From NCBI GenBank assembly GCA_030062745.1, contig CP099839.1, positions 15,174,044 through 15,238,043 of the forward strand: DNA of 64,000 nucleotides, given 5' to 3'. A model generated the notes under the pieces. It had not been told where the DNA came from. It saw only the letters and a program-made list of their open reading frames with translations, and did not search any database. This DNA is from Capitulum mitella. Its lineage: Eukaryota > Arthropoda > Thecostraca > Pollicipedomorpha > Pollicipedidae. Shown here in pieces: positions 38,301-55,059 of the stretch (position 1 is its first letter; the number at the start of each line of letters is the position of its first letter). The translations under genes and the position numbers were made by a program.

Positions 38301-41300
38301 GGTCACCACAGATAGGAGACAGACAGGCAGTGTAGAATAAAGCATAAAGTAATGTATGTGCGTATCTTCCTATTTTATACATATATATATATACATATAT
38401 GTGTGTGTCTGTGTGTGTGTATGTAGGCCTATATGTGTAGATATGCAATTTTTTACTTGATAAATAGAAAAAAAACTAAATTTTCATCCATCAAAATAAA
38501 GAGGGCTAAATCCGTTGGGAAACCCACATTTGGGGGAGGTTAAGTTGTCGGGCCCTCGGCTCGCCTCCCCAATCATTTATAGAAACTGACACCCCTACCT
38601 TGCGCGTATTTCACCTTGTGTTTGTTCACTGGGGCAGTGTCTACTGATCCCAGCTGAGAACGGGACATATCATCGCTTTATTTTATCATGGCGCGGGCGA
38701 TGTCTGTTCAGGCGTCATTTAAATATGACAGACGTGGAATTATGCTTTCGGTGGCCGCATGCTCATAGTACCGATGAATAACTAAGCAGTTTCCTGGACG
38801 TCGCTCACCTCGGACGAAAAGCTGAATGAATTCAGACTAGGCCCTAGTTGCTGCGTATTCCCCTGCACTCTCACAACTTCCAGCTCTACTCATGCGAGAG
38901 GATTGAGGTGGCTCGTGACAAGTGTGTCGCCTGTTGCTGCCAGCCAGACTGGTTTGAGTCACGGTTTCCGGTCCTTGCTCAAGCACACCGCTATCGCAGG
39001 GCGTGTCACCGCGCCGGCTCGGCTCGGTGCGTGAGCGCGTGATAACCGCGCCTTTGCCGGCTATCGGGCCGGTATCTGGCCGGACGGAACAGGAAACGGG
39101 CCGGGCAGTCCCTCCCCGCCGCCCCCGACCAGCCGCAGTACAGTGGGCTGGAGCATGCGAGACACCGCGCGCCCGGCTGCACTCGTTTTGTATGTGTTTT
39201 GACGTGGTTGCGTTCTGTTCGGGGTTGTTCTTTGAGAAGAAAGTAGTTTCGAGCTGGATTTAGACGTCAGGAACTGAAACTGGAAAAGGCCCAGATATTT
39301 TCTGACCAAGATGATATTTTAACTCAGATCGGGGTTTTCGATATAAGGAGATAAAGTGTGTTTTTTTGCACACATGGCTTTTCTTCAAGTATGTTTTTTA
39401 CGTTGCATTTTAGTGGATTTTGGTCGCCGTGACGTTTTTCTCAAGCAAAGATTACGATACTGTGGTAGCACGCTACAAGTCATACAGGGATTTTACGAGG
39501 CGAACATTGGGCAGATACATCGAATATCGTTCTGAAATGAAATTCTTTTCATTTCACACAATGCAAGTTTTGGAGTACAGTGGGTTTTGTTCACTGGCTT
39601 GCGAATCATTTGGATGCCCTCCTCATTGGGATCGGATCAAATCAGTTATTCCCGCTACGTGCATGGTAAGTTAATGCTGTGACAAATCAGCAGAGATGTG
39701 CATCTTAATTTGCACTCTTTGTTGTACCGTTTTGAAAGTGATATCGCCTTCATATCATTGTACTGATTAATTTTCACTTAGTCATGAATATTTCTGTTGC
39801 TACACATTCCCGTACTTTACAGCATTTCTGTAAACATTTGTGTTCAGCGGATACATATTTCTGTAATGCCATGGTAAAAATGAGGGCGTAGATTCACGAA
39901 AAGGTTAAAATGTGCAAAATTTGAAAACGTCGAAATTGACTGTTCCCCATTTACCATTGTGATGCTCCAAGCCAACTTGAATGCAGACAAAAAACGTGCC
40001 CCATTGTATCGAATTTCGAGGATCTTTTATGTGCCGCCGTGAATCAGCTTTCAGCAGACGTCGGTTTACCACTGACAGCACTGGAAACTAGTTCAGTGAC
40101 GACGTTTGTGGTGCCGCTTGAGAAGCTGAGCGTTTGCACGGTACGTCACGTGCACCAGGTGCCAGCGGGAAAGCTGGCGTTTCCCGTCGATCCGACCGGC
40201 CAGTCCAGTTGTGACGAGCCCTGGATTACCTGCAAATGCGGGAAATGTCGGTCCTTCATCCGTCTGGTTCCGAGTCTTTCACGTCTCCCCGCCCTCGCAC
40301 CCGTGTCCCGAGCCGCGGTTAAGCCGCCCTGCGGTCCTGGCGGCCGGCTAACGCCTTTGCCGTCCCCGTATTCGGAACAATGAGACGCAGTTCCGCGTAC
40401 GCGGGGCGCAGAGCGGAGGAAAATTCGACAGTACCTGCGCAATGAGCAGGATCCAGCGCGGTCCTGAAGGTGACACTCATGTCGTCCGAGGTCGTCACAG
40501 CCGACTGTGAAAACGTCCAGTCGGACGTTGTCGGTTGTCCGTGATGTCGGCTTTCTTCGTCCGGCCTCCTGCAGCGAACGTATGCTCTGTGACACACAGA
40601 CTTCGATAACCACCGTCTGTATGTCGACATCCAGACCAACGTGTCGAATGTCGAATGTCTCGTTCCTCACGCGCTGCCTGTGATTTTTTGTCCCGGGTAT
40701 TGTGCCGCCTGTTCCGACATATCTCTCGATTGGCTGCTTCACTTGCGCACTCTGGTATTTGTCATCTGATTGTGCCGCCAGTGCTGACAGATCATTGAGG
40801 TGTGAAAGCCCCTTCCGACACTGATTTTTCTCCTATGTTGCCTGTGCCGGCGGCGCTGTCGGTGGCAACACAACATCCTGTCCACCCTGGTCTGTCCACC
40901 GTCTGTGACGGCAAACATGCCAATCGTAGCATCTCGTCTGTCCAGCTTGGGGTGATTTCACTGCCCTCCCCGTCGCAGACCACTCAGTTCGAGCACCCCC
41001 CCCGTCCGGTCTGGTTTGACCGCCCGCCTGCTGTGTCGACAGACCTGTCGGTCGTGTCCGGCCTGGCGGTCTGACCGCCCGCCTGCTGTGTCGGCAGACC
41101 TGTTGGTTGTGTCCAGTCTGGTGGTCTGACCGCCCGCCTGCTGTGTCGGCAGACCTGTCGCTTGTTGGTTGGTTGGTTGGTTATTGGGGCTTAGGGGCGC
41201 ACCGACCTTGTCCGGTCCGGTGGTCTAACCGCCCGCCTGCTGTGTCGACAGACCTGTCGGTTTTTTCCGGTCTGGTCTGACCGCCCGCCTGCTGTGTCGG

Positions 41301-44164
41301 CAGACCTGTCGGCCGTGATCCCGGAGCCGGACTACCCGGACTCGGAGGAGGAGAACCGGCAGGGTCGCGCCAACTGCCGCACCATGACGTCGGGTGGCCC
41401 GCTGGCGCAGCGCAGGCTCTCCGGGCCCCTGCCGCTGGCCGCCGACCGCCACCAGCAGCTGCACAGGGAGCTCGCCTTCAACCAGAAAATGTGAGTGGCA
41501 GCGGGCGACGAGCCGGACTCGAGGCACGGCGACTTACCGGCCGGCGACAGTTGATCAATTGTCGGTCATAAAAACTGGGCCCATCAGGCAGGGCAGCCAC
41601 TGGCTCTTGAGACGGGGCCAGTGGGTCAGCAGGGAGCGAACAGGTCTGGTAATGAGAGGGAGCGCTCCGAAGAGCTCGGAAGGAATGGATGTCATGCGCC
41701 CAGTTTTATGCGTGGGGAAAGTAAGGTCACGAAAATGGGTCCGATTGACGCAAAATGTGGAAGGACTGGTGGCTGTATGCGGGAAATGGAAGTCTTTGAC
41801 ACTTACTCAACCCGGCGATTAAATGATCTCTCAGTGGCCTTTTTCAGAACGTTGATTAGGGGACCCAAAATGATGAAATGACGCGTACTCATTCCTGTTT
41901 ATACCGGCCGAGAGTGCGGATGGAGCTGAAAACCCCGGACCAGAAAAAAAACACTGCAGGTGCAGGCATCACCGCCGAGCGGTCGCGCCTGCACCTCGGG
42001 CCTGCTCTGACGCTGGCGTCTTCCCTCTCGGCACCTGTCGTCCCTCTGGGCTCAGGTGTGCGATGAAGGGGTGTACCTCTCGGCGCCTGTCGTCCCTCTG
42101 GGCTAAGGTTTGCGATGAAGGGGTGTATCTCTCGGCACCTGTCGTCCCTCTCGGTCCCGCCGTTCCGGTGCCAGCCCCCGCCGGCCGTGCCGACCGGGTC
42201 GTGCGGCAGGGCTCGGCGGTGTGTGTCAGAGCGGGCCGCATCGCCGCCGCTGACGTCTGCCGCTGGCGCCACTCGATAACAGGCCGTCGCCGCCCGTGAT
42301 CGCCTCTCAGAGCGCTCACCGGCTTCGCACCGCCGACCGCTGCGTCAACAAACGGGCGCCCCGACGCCGCCACTCGTGCCCTGCGTCCACAATGGGCCAG
42401 AGAGGGGCGATGTTTACGCCCAGCCGCGACCGCTGACGAGCGGAAGTCGTTCGCCCGCGGTCTGCGGCCGCTCCATTCATGATCCTCTGATGTGTTTATC
42501 TCGTTGTCGGCGTTGAAACGGGCGACGCAGCACCAGACCTGTTTTGAAGTGCGCTGCTCGGCAACGACCGCTGCAACTCACTTAGAGGCAAGTGTTATTC
42601 AAGGCCGGCCTTCGTGCAGATCGGTCCGTTTGACCCACATCCGACGCGTTCGGACTGGCGGTGAGGTCACCTGCCAATTGCTGCCGTCCGGTGGCCGGCG
42701 GCCCCTGATCGCGCCTGACGTGAAGCCGGGCCGGAGCCCGGCGCCGAGCGGCCGTGCAAACGCGCGACGTCACGGGCAGGGAACGGAACTGGGGCGGAAC
42801 GGAGCGGGAACGGCGCGGCGGCGGGCGCGAGCCTGAGCCGAGCCGAGCCGCGGCGCGGCGGGCAATGGCCCGCGGCAGCCTCTCTCCGGCGGAGGCGCCG
42901 CCGACGAGGCGTGCTCGGCCCGGACAGAGTCGGCCGGGCAGAGGCGCTCAGACGCCCCGTCACGCCCGGCCTGACCGCTGTTGGCCGCCTCGGCGCCGGT
43001 CGAGGGGACGCGGTGGCAGAGTGGTCGGGGAGGGAACACTGGAATCCGCCGAACGTCATGCAGGCCTTTATTACAGCCCGGCGATCATGACTTCGGGGAC
43101 TTCGGACGGTCGTTATGGAGCGTCGACCGACTGAGCAGACCGCGTCGGTCTCGCTCGTCGTCCTCAGACATGCTTCTTCGGAGCAGTGCGCCGCTTGATT
43201 CTGCCGTATGAGGCGCGCGCCCCGGACCGTTGAACAGTCGCGTCCGCCGCGGCCCGACCGTTCCGACCTGCGGCAGTGCGTCGCTCCCAGTCACCATCCG
43301 ACTGCCGGTTTCAGCGGGAGGAACCTGCTGGGCCAGAAGAGCGAGCTGCAGCGGGCCATGGAGCGGCACCGGGACCAGCAGGAGCGCCGCCAGCTGCAGA
43401 CCAAGCTGCGCGACAACCGCACCAGCTTCGAGCTGGCGCTGGAGGAGCGCATGACGCGCGCCGAGCCTAAGGTCAGACTGACGTCCGTCCTGTGAGGACT
43501 GACGGGCGCCGACGCTGGCTGGTGTCCGGCTGGCGAAGGGTCGAGGGTTCAGGGGAGGCGAGGATTGGCTGGTCGCGGGGCCACAGGCCAGGTAATCGGG
43601 AGTGAGGTTTACCCTTCTCCGTATCTCAGTCGGGGCTGACAGAGCAGGATTTAGAGGGTTGGGTCCAGAGCCTCTGATGTGGCACACGCCCCCCCCCCCC
43701 CTCCAGCGCATCCGTGAGGGAGCACGGGTCGGCAGGACGCCCGACTGGCGCCGCGGCCCGTGTTTATCGCCGTCACGAGCCGTCACGGCGTCACGGCGGC
43801 GCCCGGCCGGTCCGCGTCCGTCGTCACGCCGCGCCGTGTCGCGGCGGCGGCGTGCCGCCGGCCCGGTGACACAGTCCGGGCGCGACGGCCGAGGCCGCGC
43901 CGCCGGCGAGCCCCGCTCGGCGTCTGGCCGGCTCCGAGAGGGCAGTGACGCCGCGCTTATGTCACCGGTCGGCGCCGCCGTTGGCAACGATGAACCGTGA
44001 TGTCAGCGGTCATCGGACAGTGGCCTGGGAGGCGTGACGGACGCCGAGTGACCTCCGGCTGTTTGCAGACGTCGCAGGAGTCGGCCGGCTCCACGGCCGA
44101 TGTCACGCCGGAGTTCCTGCGCGTTCACGCCCGCGTCCGGTCCAAGGTGAACGCGCCCTCCTGA
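26304..44164 (+). CDS. FAM107 family (DUF1151) protein, complete coding region
   Basis: Four coding exons (26304-26352, 41304-41490, 43315-43471, 44069-44164) join with matching phases (1, 2, 0) and GT-AG sites into 162 residues. Vertebrate FAM107A/B are 131-144 residues, small F-actin-associated coiled-coil proteins linked to stress responses and cell motility. Here the N-terminus reads MRAIAEIPHMHIYRNP, then DLSAVIPEPDY. The family core follows: HQQLHRELAFNQKIGRN (about 66-82), KSELQRAMERHRDQQERRQL (about 87-106), FELALEER (about 116-123) and the C-terminal TPEFLRVHARVRSK. The central part is charged and likely helical. Start choice: ATG at 26304 is nine bases into an exon with a good acceptor and follows ACC. 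I infer that non-coding exons lie further upstream. Symbol left empty because A/B orthology is not defined in invertebrates. Confidence 0.88.
26431..26546. repeat. GAACAT-rich degenerate microsatellite
   Basis: GAACAT recurs more than ten times, with CAGAACAT, TTGAACAT and ATGAACAT variants, 80 bp into FAM107 intron 1. Confidence 0.88.
28035..28200. mobile_element. MITE family A, copy 2
   Basis: About 166 bp with ends TACAGGCGCAACC and (inverted) CAGGAGCGCAGCC and the core GTGAAAACCATTAC. No convincing target duplication remains. Confidence 0.75.
28805..28967. mobile_element. MITE family A, copy 3
   Basis: 163 bp with ends CACAGGCGCAGCC and (inverted) CAGGCGCGCAGCC; core ACGAAAGCCATTGC. It lies 15 bp before family B copy 2. 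Confidence 0.77.
28983..29288. mobile_element. Element family B, copy 2
   Basis: About 305 bp, internally shortened relative to the 38-kb copy. It retains TTTTGAGAGGGC, CCAATGTTGGTTTGGGCC, AAAAACGGCC and GGGCCCTCGGCTCG. Confidence 0.7.
30271..30990. repeat. About 31-bp minisatellite, roughly 22 copies
   Basis: 720 bp of degenerate units of the form GGTGACGACTGTTGA followed by CCGGTGTCATCAGGCT. Copies differ by many substitutions and small indels, so the array is old. Confidence 0.95.
32717..32874. mobile_element. MITE family A, copy 4, with near-perfect target duplication
   Basis: 158 bp with ends CATAGGCGCGGCC and (inverted) CAGGGGCGCAGCC. Flanks GTGGAGGG (32709-32716) and GTGGGGGG (32875-32882) match at 7 of 8 bases. 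Confidence 0.8.
36015..36118. mobile_element. Fragment of element family B
   Basis: Internal piece only: CCCCTCCAATGTTGGTTTGG, ACCGGGATTTAAGAGAAATG and ACGAAAAGAACGGCCGCAAT. Both ends are missing. Confidence 0.7.
36810..36935. repeat. Possible dispersed repeat, shared with 53760-53840
   Basis: GGGCGTTGACTGGAAAGAAC with a neighbouring poly-C/G tract resembles the reverse complement of sequence near 53800. The match is too short and diverged to define an element. Confidence 0.3.
38155..38596. mobile_element. Element family B, copy 3 (fullest copy)
   Basis: About 442 bp with inverted ends AGAGGTGTCGGTTT and, from the right, AGGGGTGTCAGTTT. The centre holds a TA/TG microsatellite (about 38378-38420). 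No open frame; the autonomous partner is not in the window. Confidence 0.78.
41018..41303 (+). repeat. About 54-bp minisatellite carrying tandem 3' splice sites
   Basis: Five copies of a 52-55-bp unit, one expanded to 99 bp by a TTGG run at about 41164-41182. Each copy includes CCGCCCGCCTGCTGTGTCG, then RCAG and ACCTGT. AG dinucleotides fall at 41041, 41096, 41151, 41250 and 41302; only the last opens into the coding exon. From each of the four upstream sites, translation in the FAM107 phase meets TGA before the true exon. Confidence 0.88.
41304..41490 (+). CDS. FAM107 exon 2
   Basis: Begins in phase 1 at the last of five tandem acceptor-like sites. It encodes the acidic PEPDYPDSEEEN region, a Ser/Pro linker and the family signature QLHRELAFNQK. 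It ends with AT at a consensus GTGAGT donor. Confidence 0.9.
41491..43314 (+). other. FAM107 intron 2
   Basis: GC-rich in its second half (42160-43120). It contains the 58-bp repeat listed separately. The Arg/Pro-rich open frames at 42667-43134 appear on both strands and are not called. Confidence 0.75.
42005..42158. repeat. 58-bp tandem repeat, about 2.6 copies
   Basis: CTCTCGGCACCTGTCGTCCC recurs at about 42025, 42079 and 42131, with GGGCTCAGGTGTGCGATGAA between copies. Confidence 0.88.
43315..43471 (+). CDS. FAM107 exon 3 (coiled-coil core)
   Basis: Acceptor GGTTTCAG. The first base completes Ile, then GRNLLGQKSELQRAMERH follows. It ends at AAG before a GTCAGA donor, phase 0. Arg/Glu/Gln-rich helix typical of FAM107. 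Confidence 0.9.
43472..44068 (+). other. FAM107 intron 3
   Basis: GC-rich; a C-run lies at about 43690. No other exon seen. Confidence 0.75.
44069..44164 (+). CDS. FAM107 exon 4, C-terminus
   Basis: Acceptor GTTTGCAG, phase 0. It encodes TSQESAGSTADVTPEF, then LRVHARVRSKVNAPS and TGA. The PEFLxVxxxVR pattern corresponds to the conserved C-terminal end of the family. Confidence 0.88.
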   Translation, partial: TSQESAGSTADVTPEFLRVHARVRSKVNAPS

Positions 44165-44580
44165 GGCGCCGACCAGGGCGGCCCGTGTCGTGTCATTCGC
44201 TCGCGCCGGACTGCGAGACGGCGGCCGGCGCCCGTCCGAGCTCAGCTCGTCGTTCTGGCGGCCCGTCTGGGGTGCGGGAGGGGCCGCCGGCCCGCCGCGC
44301 TCCTCTCGTCCGCCCGGCCGCCGCGGACACGGACGCAGCGGTGTTTGCGTTTGCGCGCGGCCAAGCCTTTTTCACGTTCTGAAGAAAAGGACGTATGGAG
44401 TGTTGCTTTTATTCACAAGATAGCGAGGACGTCATTGTCCGTGCGAAGCCGACTGGCGTCGAGATTGGACGCAGGCGTGGGGCACACGATGTACCCTGAA
44501 TCGCATTACCTGCACCTGCCGCATTGTGTAAATGTGTACAAACGTTCTCTTAATAAACTGTTTTATACGAAGTCTGTGCG
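44165..44580 (+). other. FAM107 3' UTR
   Basis: Runs from the TGA to just beyond the poly(A) signal at 44552. GC-rich at first, then AT-richer, as in the DOCK 3' end. Confidence 0.6.
44552..44557 (+). terminator. Polyadenylation signal AATAAA for FAM107
   Basis: A canonical AATAAA lies 388 bp after the stop codon and is followed within 30 bp by a GT-rich stretch (GTCTGTGCGTTGTC), the usual downstream element. Confidence 0.6.
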
Positions 44581-45533
44581 TTGTCCGTTCAGATTCGGGA
44601 AAGTGGTGATAAAGCGACGTCCCGCTATGGCATACCCAACAGAACAAGACACACTCCATCACAAACTACCCATGTGGCATGCCACATGCATTCAAGCAGT
44701 GCTGTGTCTCGTACGTGTCATTTGTACGTAAAGACAAAAAACGAGGCGACAAACGAGGACGTTCGACAAGGGAAGTCTGAATATCCACCAAATAAAGCGG
44801 GGTGCATTAACACTGGCCTCACGGATACAAAAGTTGCCAGCAACCGTTGCAAGTATATGAACCACATGAGGAGCATCGCATCGGGGAGTGCAAGAAAAAT
44901 AACGCGAGTCACACTTCTGGCAAAAATATCACTTCTGCTAGTGGGTGGGTACAGGGAATCGTGAACCCGTTGCATCAGTAATGGCACAGACACACCCGGA
45001 CGTCGGCTGAACATCACGATACGATGCGAACATCACATGAGTATCAAATGACATTTCTCCGTTGGTATTACGTGACTTTCAGCAGATTCGGAAATGTTTA
45101 GGATAGCGGGGGTTGCCAAATGTCCTCGGTAGGAATGGGCCTGGGGCCCGTGAAGTTGCGTGCTCTTACGACCGCCGGGCTGTGGAGAATTTCCAATCCT
45201 GAGACCGAGGTGTTAACCGTAACGACAACTCACCTCCCCATTTCATTCAACTTCAGCAATGCCCAAAAACGCAACAAGGCGACAGAACTGACGTGAGAGG
45301 AGTCATTTCCGTACAGTTTCGAAAGAGAATTTACCTCACGTATTCCAGAGTAGGAGGACACAACAGTTTGCTTGGCCAGGAAGTCCACATCTTACCACGG
45401 CGTAATAAAAAGCGACCCAAGACAAAGGCACAAAAGAGCAGGGAAATGACGCAACACACACAATGGCTTCCGCAACCCACTTATAAAAAACATCCTAAAA
45501 ACCCTATAAACATTTCCGGTGCAATTTGTGAAC
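44581..45533. other. Intergenic DNA between convergent genes
   Basis: No gene seen between the FAM107 poly(A) signal and MITE family A copy 5. Confidence 0.5.
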
Positions 45534-45707
45534 CACAGGCGCAGCCAAAGGAGGGGGGGGGGGGCAGGGGGCCCGCCTCCTCCCTTAGGGCCGCATGTTT
45601 TGTGAAAACCATTGCACATCGTCTTCCCAGCAGGCGGTTTTCGCATGATTTCAGTTCACAATGGGCCCCGCCCCACCCCCCTTAAGAAATTCCTGGCTGC
45701 GCCTCTG
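45534..45707. mobile_element. MITE family A, copy 5
   Basis: 174 bp with ends CACAGGCGCAGCC and (inverted) CAGAGGCGCAGCC. Core GTGAAAACCATTGCACATCG. A G-run lies near the left end. No clear target duplication. Confidence 0.78.
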
Positions 45708-45855
45708 CTGCCTACGAACATGACCGGTCACGTGATCCTTCGCGCATTTAATCATCCTATGAGCCACCTCTGGTCGCAGCTCCGAGGCCGCGCCTGCACA
45801 GCTTTACCGCACACAATGGAAGGCGTCTCGCGTGGTCTGAGGCGCCCGGGACAAT

Positions 45856-45992
45856 CCAATCCAAGCCAAGTCAAGCCAAGCCGAGCCGAGCCGAGCCGAG
45901 CCCAGGCGAACCGAGCCGAGCCGAGCCGAACCGAGCCGAGCTGAGCCGAGCCGAGCCGAGCCGGGCCGGGCCGGGCCGGGCCGGGCCGAGAG
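45856..45992. repeat. (GAGCC)n pentanucleotide microsatellite
   Basis: About 27 units of GAGCC with AAGCC, GAACC and, at the right end, GGGCC variants. Confidence 0.95.
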
Positions 45993-46360
45993 TCATAGTG
46001 ACCGGTGGACCGATTTCAGCTCCGTTGAGAAGTCTCAGTCTACATCACAGCCTGTTTTGAGGTCCCATTCACCGCCGGAAGACGTGGAGAGCTCTGCTGT
46101 TTGGTCTGAAATCGAGTCACAGCATATCCGTGTTATAAGCTGAGCCCTACCGACTGCCGAGTATCGGACAGTTCAGGACACCAGCAGGGCACAGAATGCC
46201 TTCGACCCTCGATTAGCAGGAAAACATGAACCATTTCAACAACGCAAAGCCAACGTCTAAGACCTATTACTACGGATTCTAAGCACACTGTGCAGTGAAT
46301 GCACGGTCCGGGACGAGCACCAGACTTTGCAACCTTGAGAGTCGTTACTCACGGTGCATT

Positions 46361-52774
<6,414 letters not shown>

Positions 52775-53323
52775 TGGGGCCCTGCCGACGAAGGACAAAG
52801 ATCAACGACACTGGCATCAGGCCCTGGTAGATAAAGACAGCGGTTTATGAAGGCGCACAGATGCTCTATACTGCGCTTGAGAGATAAATTTTTCTTCCAT
52901 GTGCTATAATAACTGCACTTCGGACCCAGGAAAGCCATAAGGTTGTTTCATTTTACTCTTTGTTTGTGACACGAAGCAGAAATGATCTCCCAGCCAATGC
53001 GGCCCAGTATATCGACAGCAGCATCCGGCGGCACCTGCCTACGCCTCTGTCAGTCACACTCACTCACTCACACTCACTCACACTCACACACTCACACTCA
53101 GTCACACTCGGCCTGTGGACCTCAGCGCAACAGCTGGCAGCCGCAGTCCAGTGGGCCGGCTCGCTTCACCGGCCGCGCCACATAACTCCGCTCCCAACGT
53201 CCCGCGGTCCGGCTCAGCGGGCTGATTCAAAGCGCCGCGACCACGCCACGACGCACTCCTGAGCAGAGGTCGCTCCTCGCCCACGTGAGACGTGACGGCA
53301 AGAGACTGACACATCAGGGCAGC
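52775..53323. other. Upstream of SLC35E3; contains a (CACT)n microsatellite
   Basis: TCACACTCACTCACTC-type repetition occupies about 53046-53108. The rest shows no gene. Confidence 0.6.
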
Positions 53324-53591
53324 CAGGCACGTACCCAGGATTTTCCTTAGAAGGGGCCAAATGTCATTCTGTCATACGCCACTGGCATATCACGAAATTT
53401 ATGAGAAAACGCAGCAATTTGATGTAATTAACCTGATACTTTACGCACAGGAAAACATATAATGTTTGCTTTTGCAACACATTTATGATCACTATTCCGT
53501 ATTCCTGCAACATCGCTATATATCTAGTGAACAGCGCTATAGCGCTTCAAGGGGCCATGGCCCCCATGGCCTCCCCTTGGCTACGTCCCTG
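53324..53591. mobile_element. hAT-like MITE with 8-bp target duplication
   Basis: 268 bp with ends CAGGCACGTACCCAGG and (inverted) CAGGGACGTAGCCAAGG. Flanked by AGGGCAGC (53316-53323) and GGGGCAGC (53592-53599), 7 of 8 identical. CAGG termini with an 8-bp duplication are characteristic of hAT elements. No coding capacity. Confidence 0.78.
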
Positions 53592-55059
53592 GGGGCAGCC
53601 GACTGGAAATCAGACCCCATGCCAGCAAGAGCTAGAGGACCGTCCTGTTGTTCTACGTCCCGAATACTGCTGGTGCAGCACGTGTGCCAAACGGAATGGA
53701 ACACTGGAGCCAACGCAGTGAAACTTCGAGCTTCATTTTTCCTACCAAGCAGCCTCATGGGCCGCGGCACTTCCGATTTAAAGCGGGTGGGGGAGGGGGT
53801 TTTTCTTTGAGTCATTTCCTTACGGTTAACGCCCACAGTCCATGCTGAATTTTTGTATTCAATGGAGGTACGCCAAAGCGCTTCAATGATTCAGCCTCCG
53901 CTGCTCCCAACAATCCTGAACGCAAGTACATTTCAAATCTTACAATGCATAACCGTCGAGTTTCGACGCACTAGTTTCCCGGCGCACCGATGTCAGTCTG
54001 TGAACGCGAGGCGCGACAGGAGGGGGGGAGGGGTGGGGGATGGACTGGCCGGACGACGAAACAGCGGCGAGACAAAGACAGCGCGCTGCGGCCGGCGCCG
54101 AGGCAAGGTCGCCGCGACCCCGCTGAACTCCTGTGACCTTCAGCGCCGGACCGGCCGGCGCCCAGTCTGCACGTGGAACCCGTTCCGGCCGGGCCGGGCC
54201 CGTGTCACATGCCGGAGCCGTCGCCCGGCGCCGGCCCCGCCGACCGCCGCAGGGAGGGGAATCACACCACCTCACGCCTGCCAGCCAGTCCGGCAAATAA
54301 ACATCGCGGTATCTCGGTCGGAAAGCCGGGAACACGGTGGGATTAGTCAAGCGGGGGGGGGGGGGCTCTCGGTCCCGGCTGCGTCACCCGGGCCGGAGCG
54401 GGTGACACGGAACATCCGTGGCGCCACGTCACGCCGTCCGGCGGACGCGCCCACCAGCGCCGCGGCCCGCGGCTCAGCCGCTGACCCGGCTGCGGCTGAG
54501 CCGCGCGCTCACCTCGCCTTGCCGCCGCCGTCGGGAGGCGCCGCTCTGTGGCGCGGCTGCGCGCCGACCGGCCGGACCGCCCGCCCGGCGCTGCCCAGCT
54601 CCGTCATGGCCGCCGGGGTAAAGCTGGCATGGTGGTCTCGGTCCGTCAGCGCCGCCGGTCGTCCCCCGGAAACGGTGACGACAGTCGCCGGCTATGCGAG
54701 CCGCGCGAGACCACCGCCAGGCGGAGCGTCCTATCTGCGCACCATCCGCCGCCGGCCGGGCGCGAGGACTGGGCCGGATAGGTCCCTCGCGTCGGCCGGC
54801 ACCGCTCTCATAAAACGCCACCGCCCCGCCACGCTCCCACGAGCGATGGGCAATCTCATAAGCGTTTCACAAGTGTGCGAACGGCTGCTCTGTCGGCGGA
54901 TGCCTTTGCAAACTTGGCCTAAACCGATATAAGCCCTGGGCGGCGTGCTGAGCCCGTTCTGTTTTTCGGTCGGGCCCTGAATTCCAGAACAGGAACTTGC
55001 CCGGGGCTGTGTACGTCTCCGCCTTTGTACGTCAGGCAGGGGGACTGGCGATGTAAAGA
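53592..55059 (-). promoter_or_regulatory. GC-rich island, candidate SLC35E3 promoter region
   Basis: CpG-dense from about 54000 to 54840. On the minus strand GGCGAG is followed by GTGAGC (54513-54508), a plausible donor for a non-coding first exon upstream of SLC35E3. The 359-codon plus-strand frame here (53853-54932) is Arg/Pro/Ala-rich with overlapping frames on the other strand, and I do not call it. Confidence 0.25.

Larger units (their letters stand above)
26353..41303 (+). other. FAM107 intron 1 (15 kb)
   Basis: No other coding exon was found inside on either strand. It contains MITE family A and B copies, several tandem repeats and GC-rich blocks at 27080-27400, 29700-30060, 32130-32600 and 37440-37860 that could be internal promoters. 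Long minus-strand frames (for example 31189-31803) lack any recognisable domain. Confidence 0.7.

Noticed and set aside
43085..43987. 300-codon minus-strand frame overlapping FAM107 exon 3
   Set aside because: Antisense shadow of a GC-rich coding exon; the plus-strand exon has family homology and matching splice phases.
53853..54932. 359-codon plus-strand frame
   Set aside because: Arg/Pro/Ala-rich translation of a GC-rich island, with overlapping frames on the minus strand and no domain.
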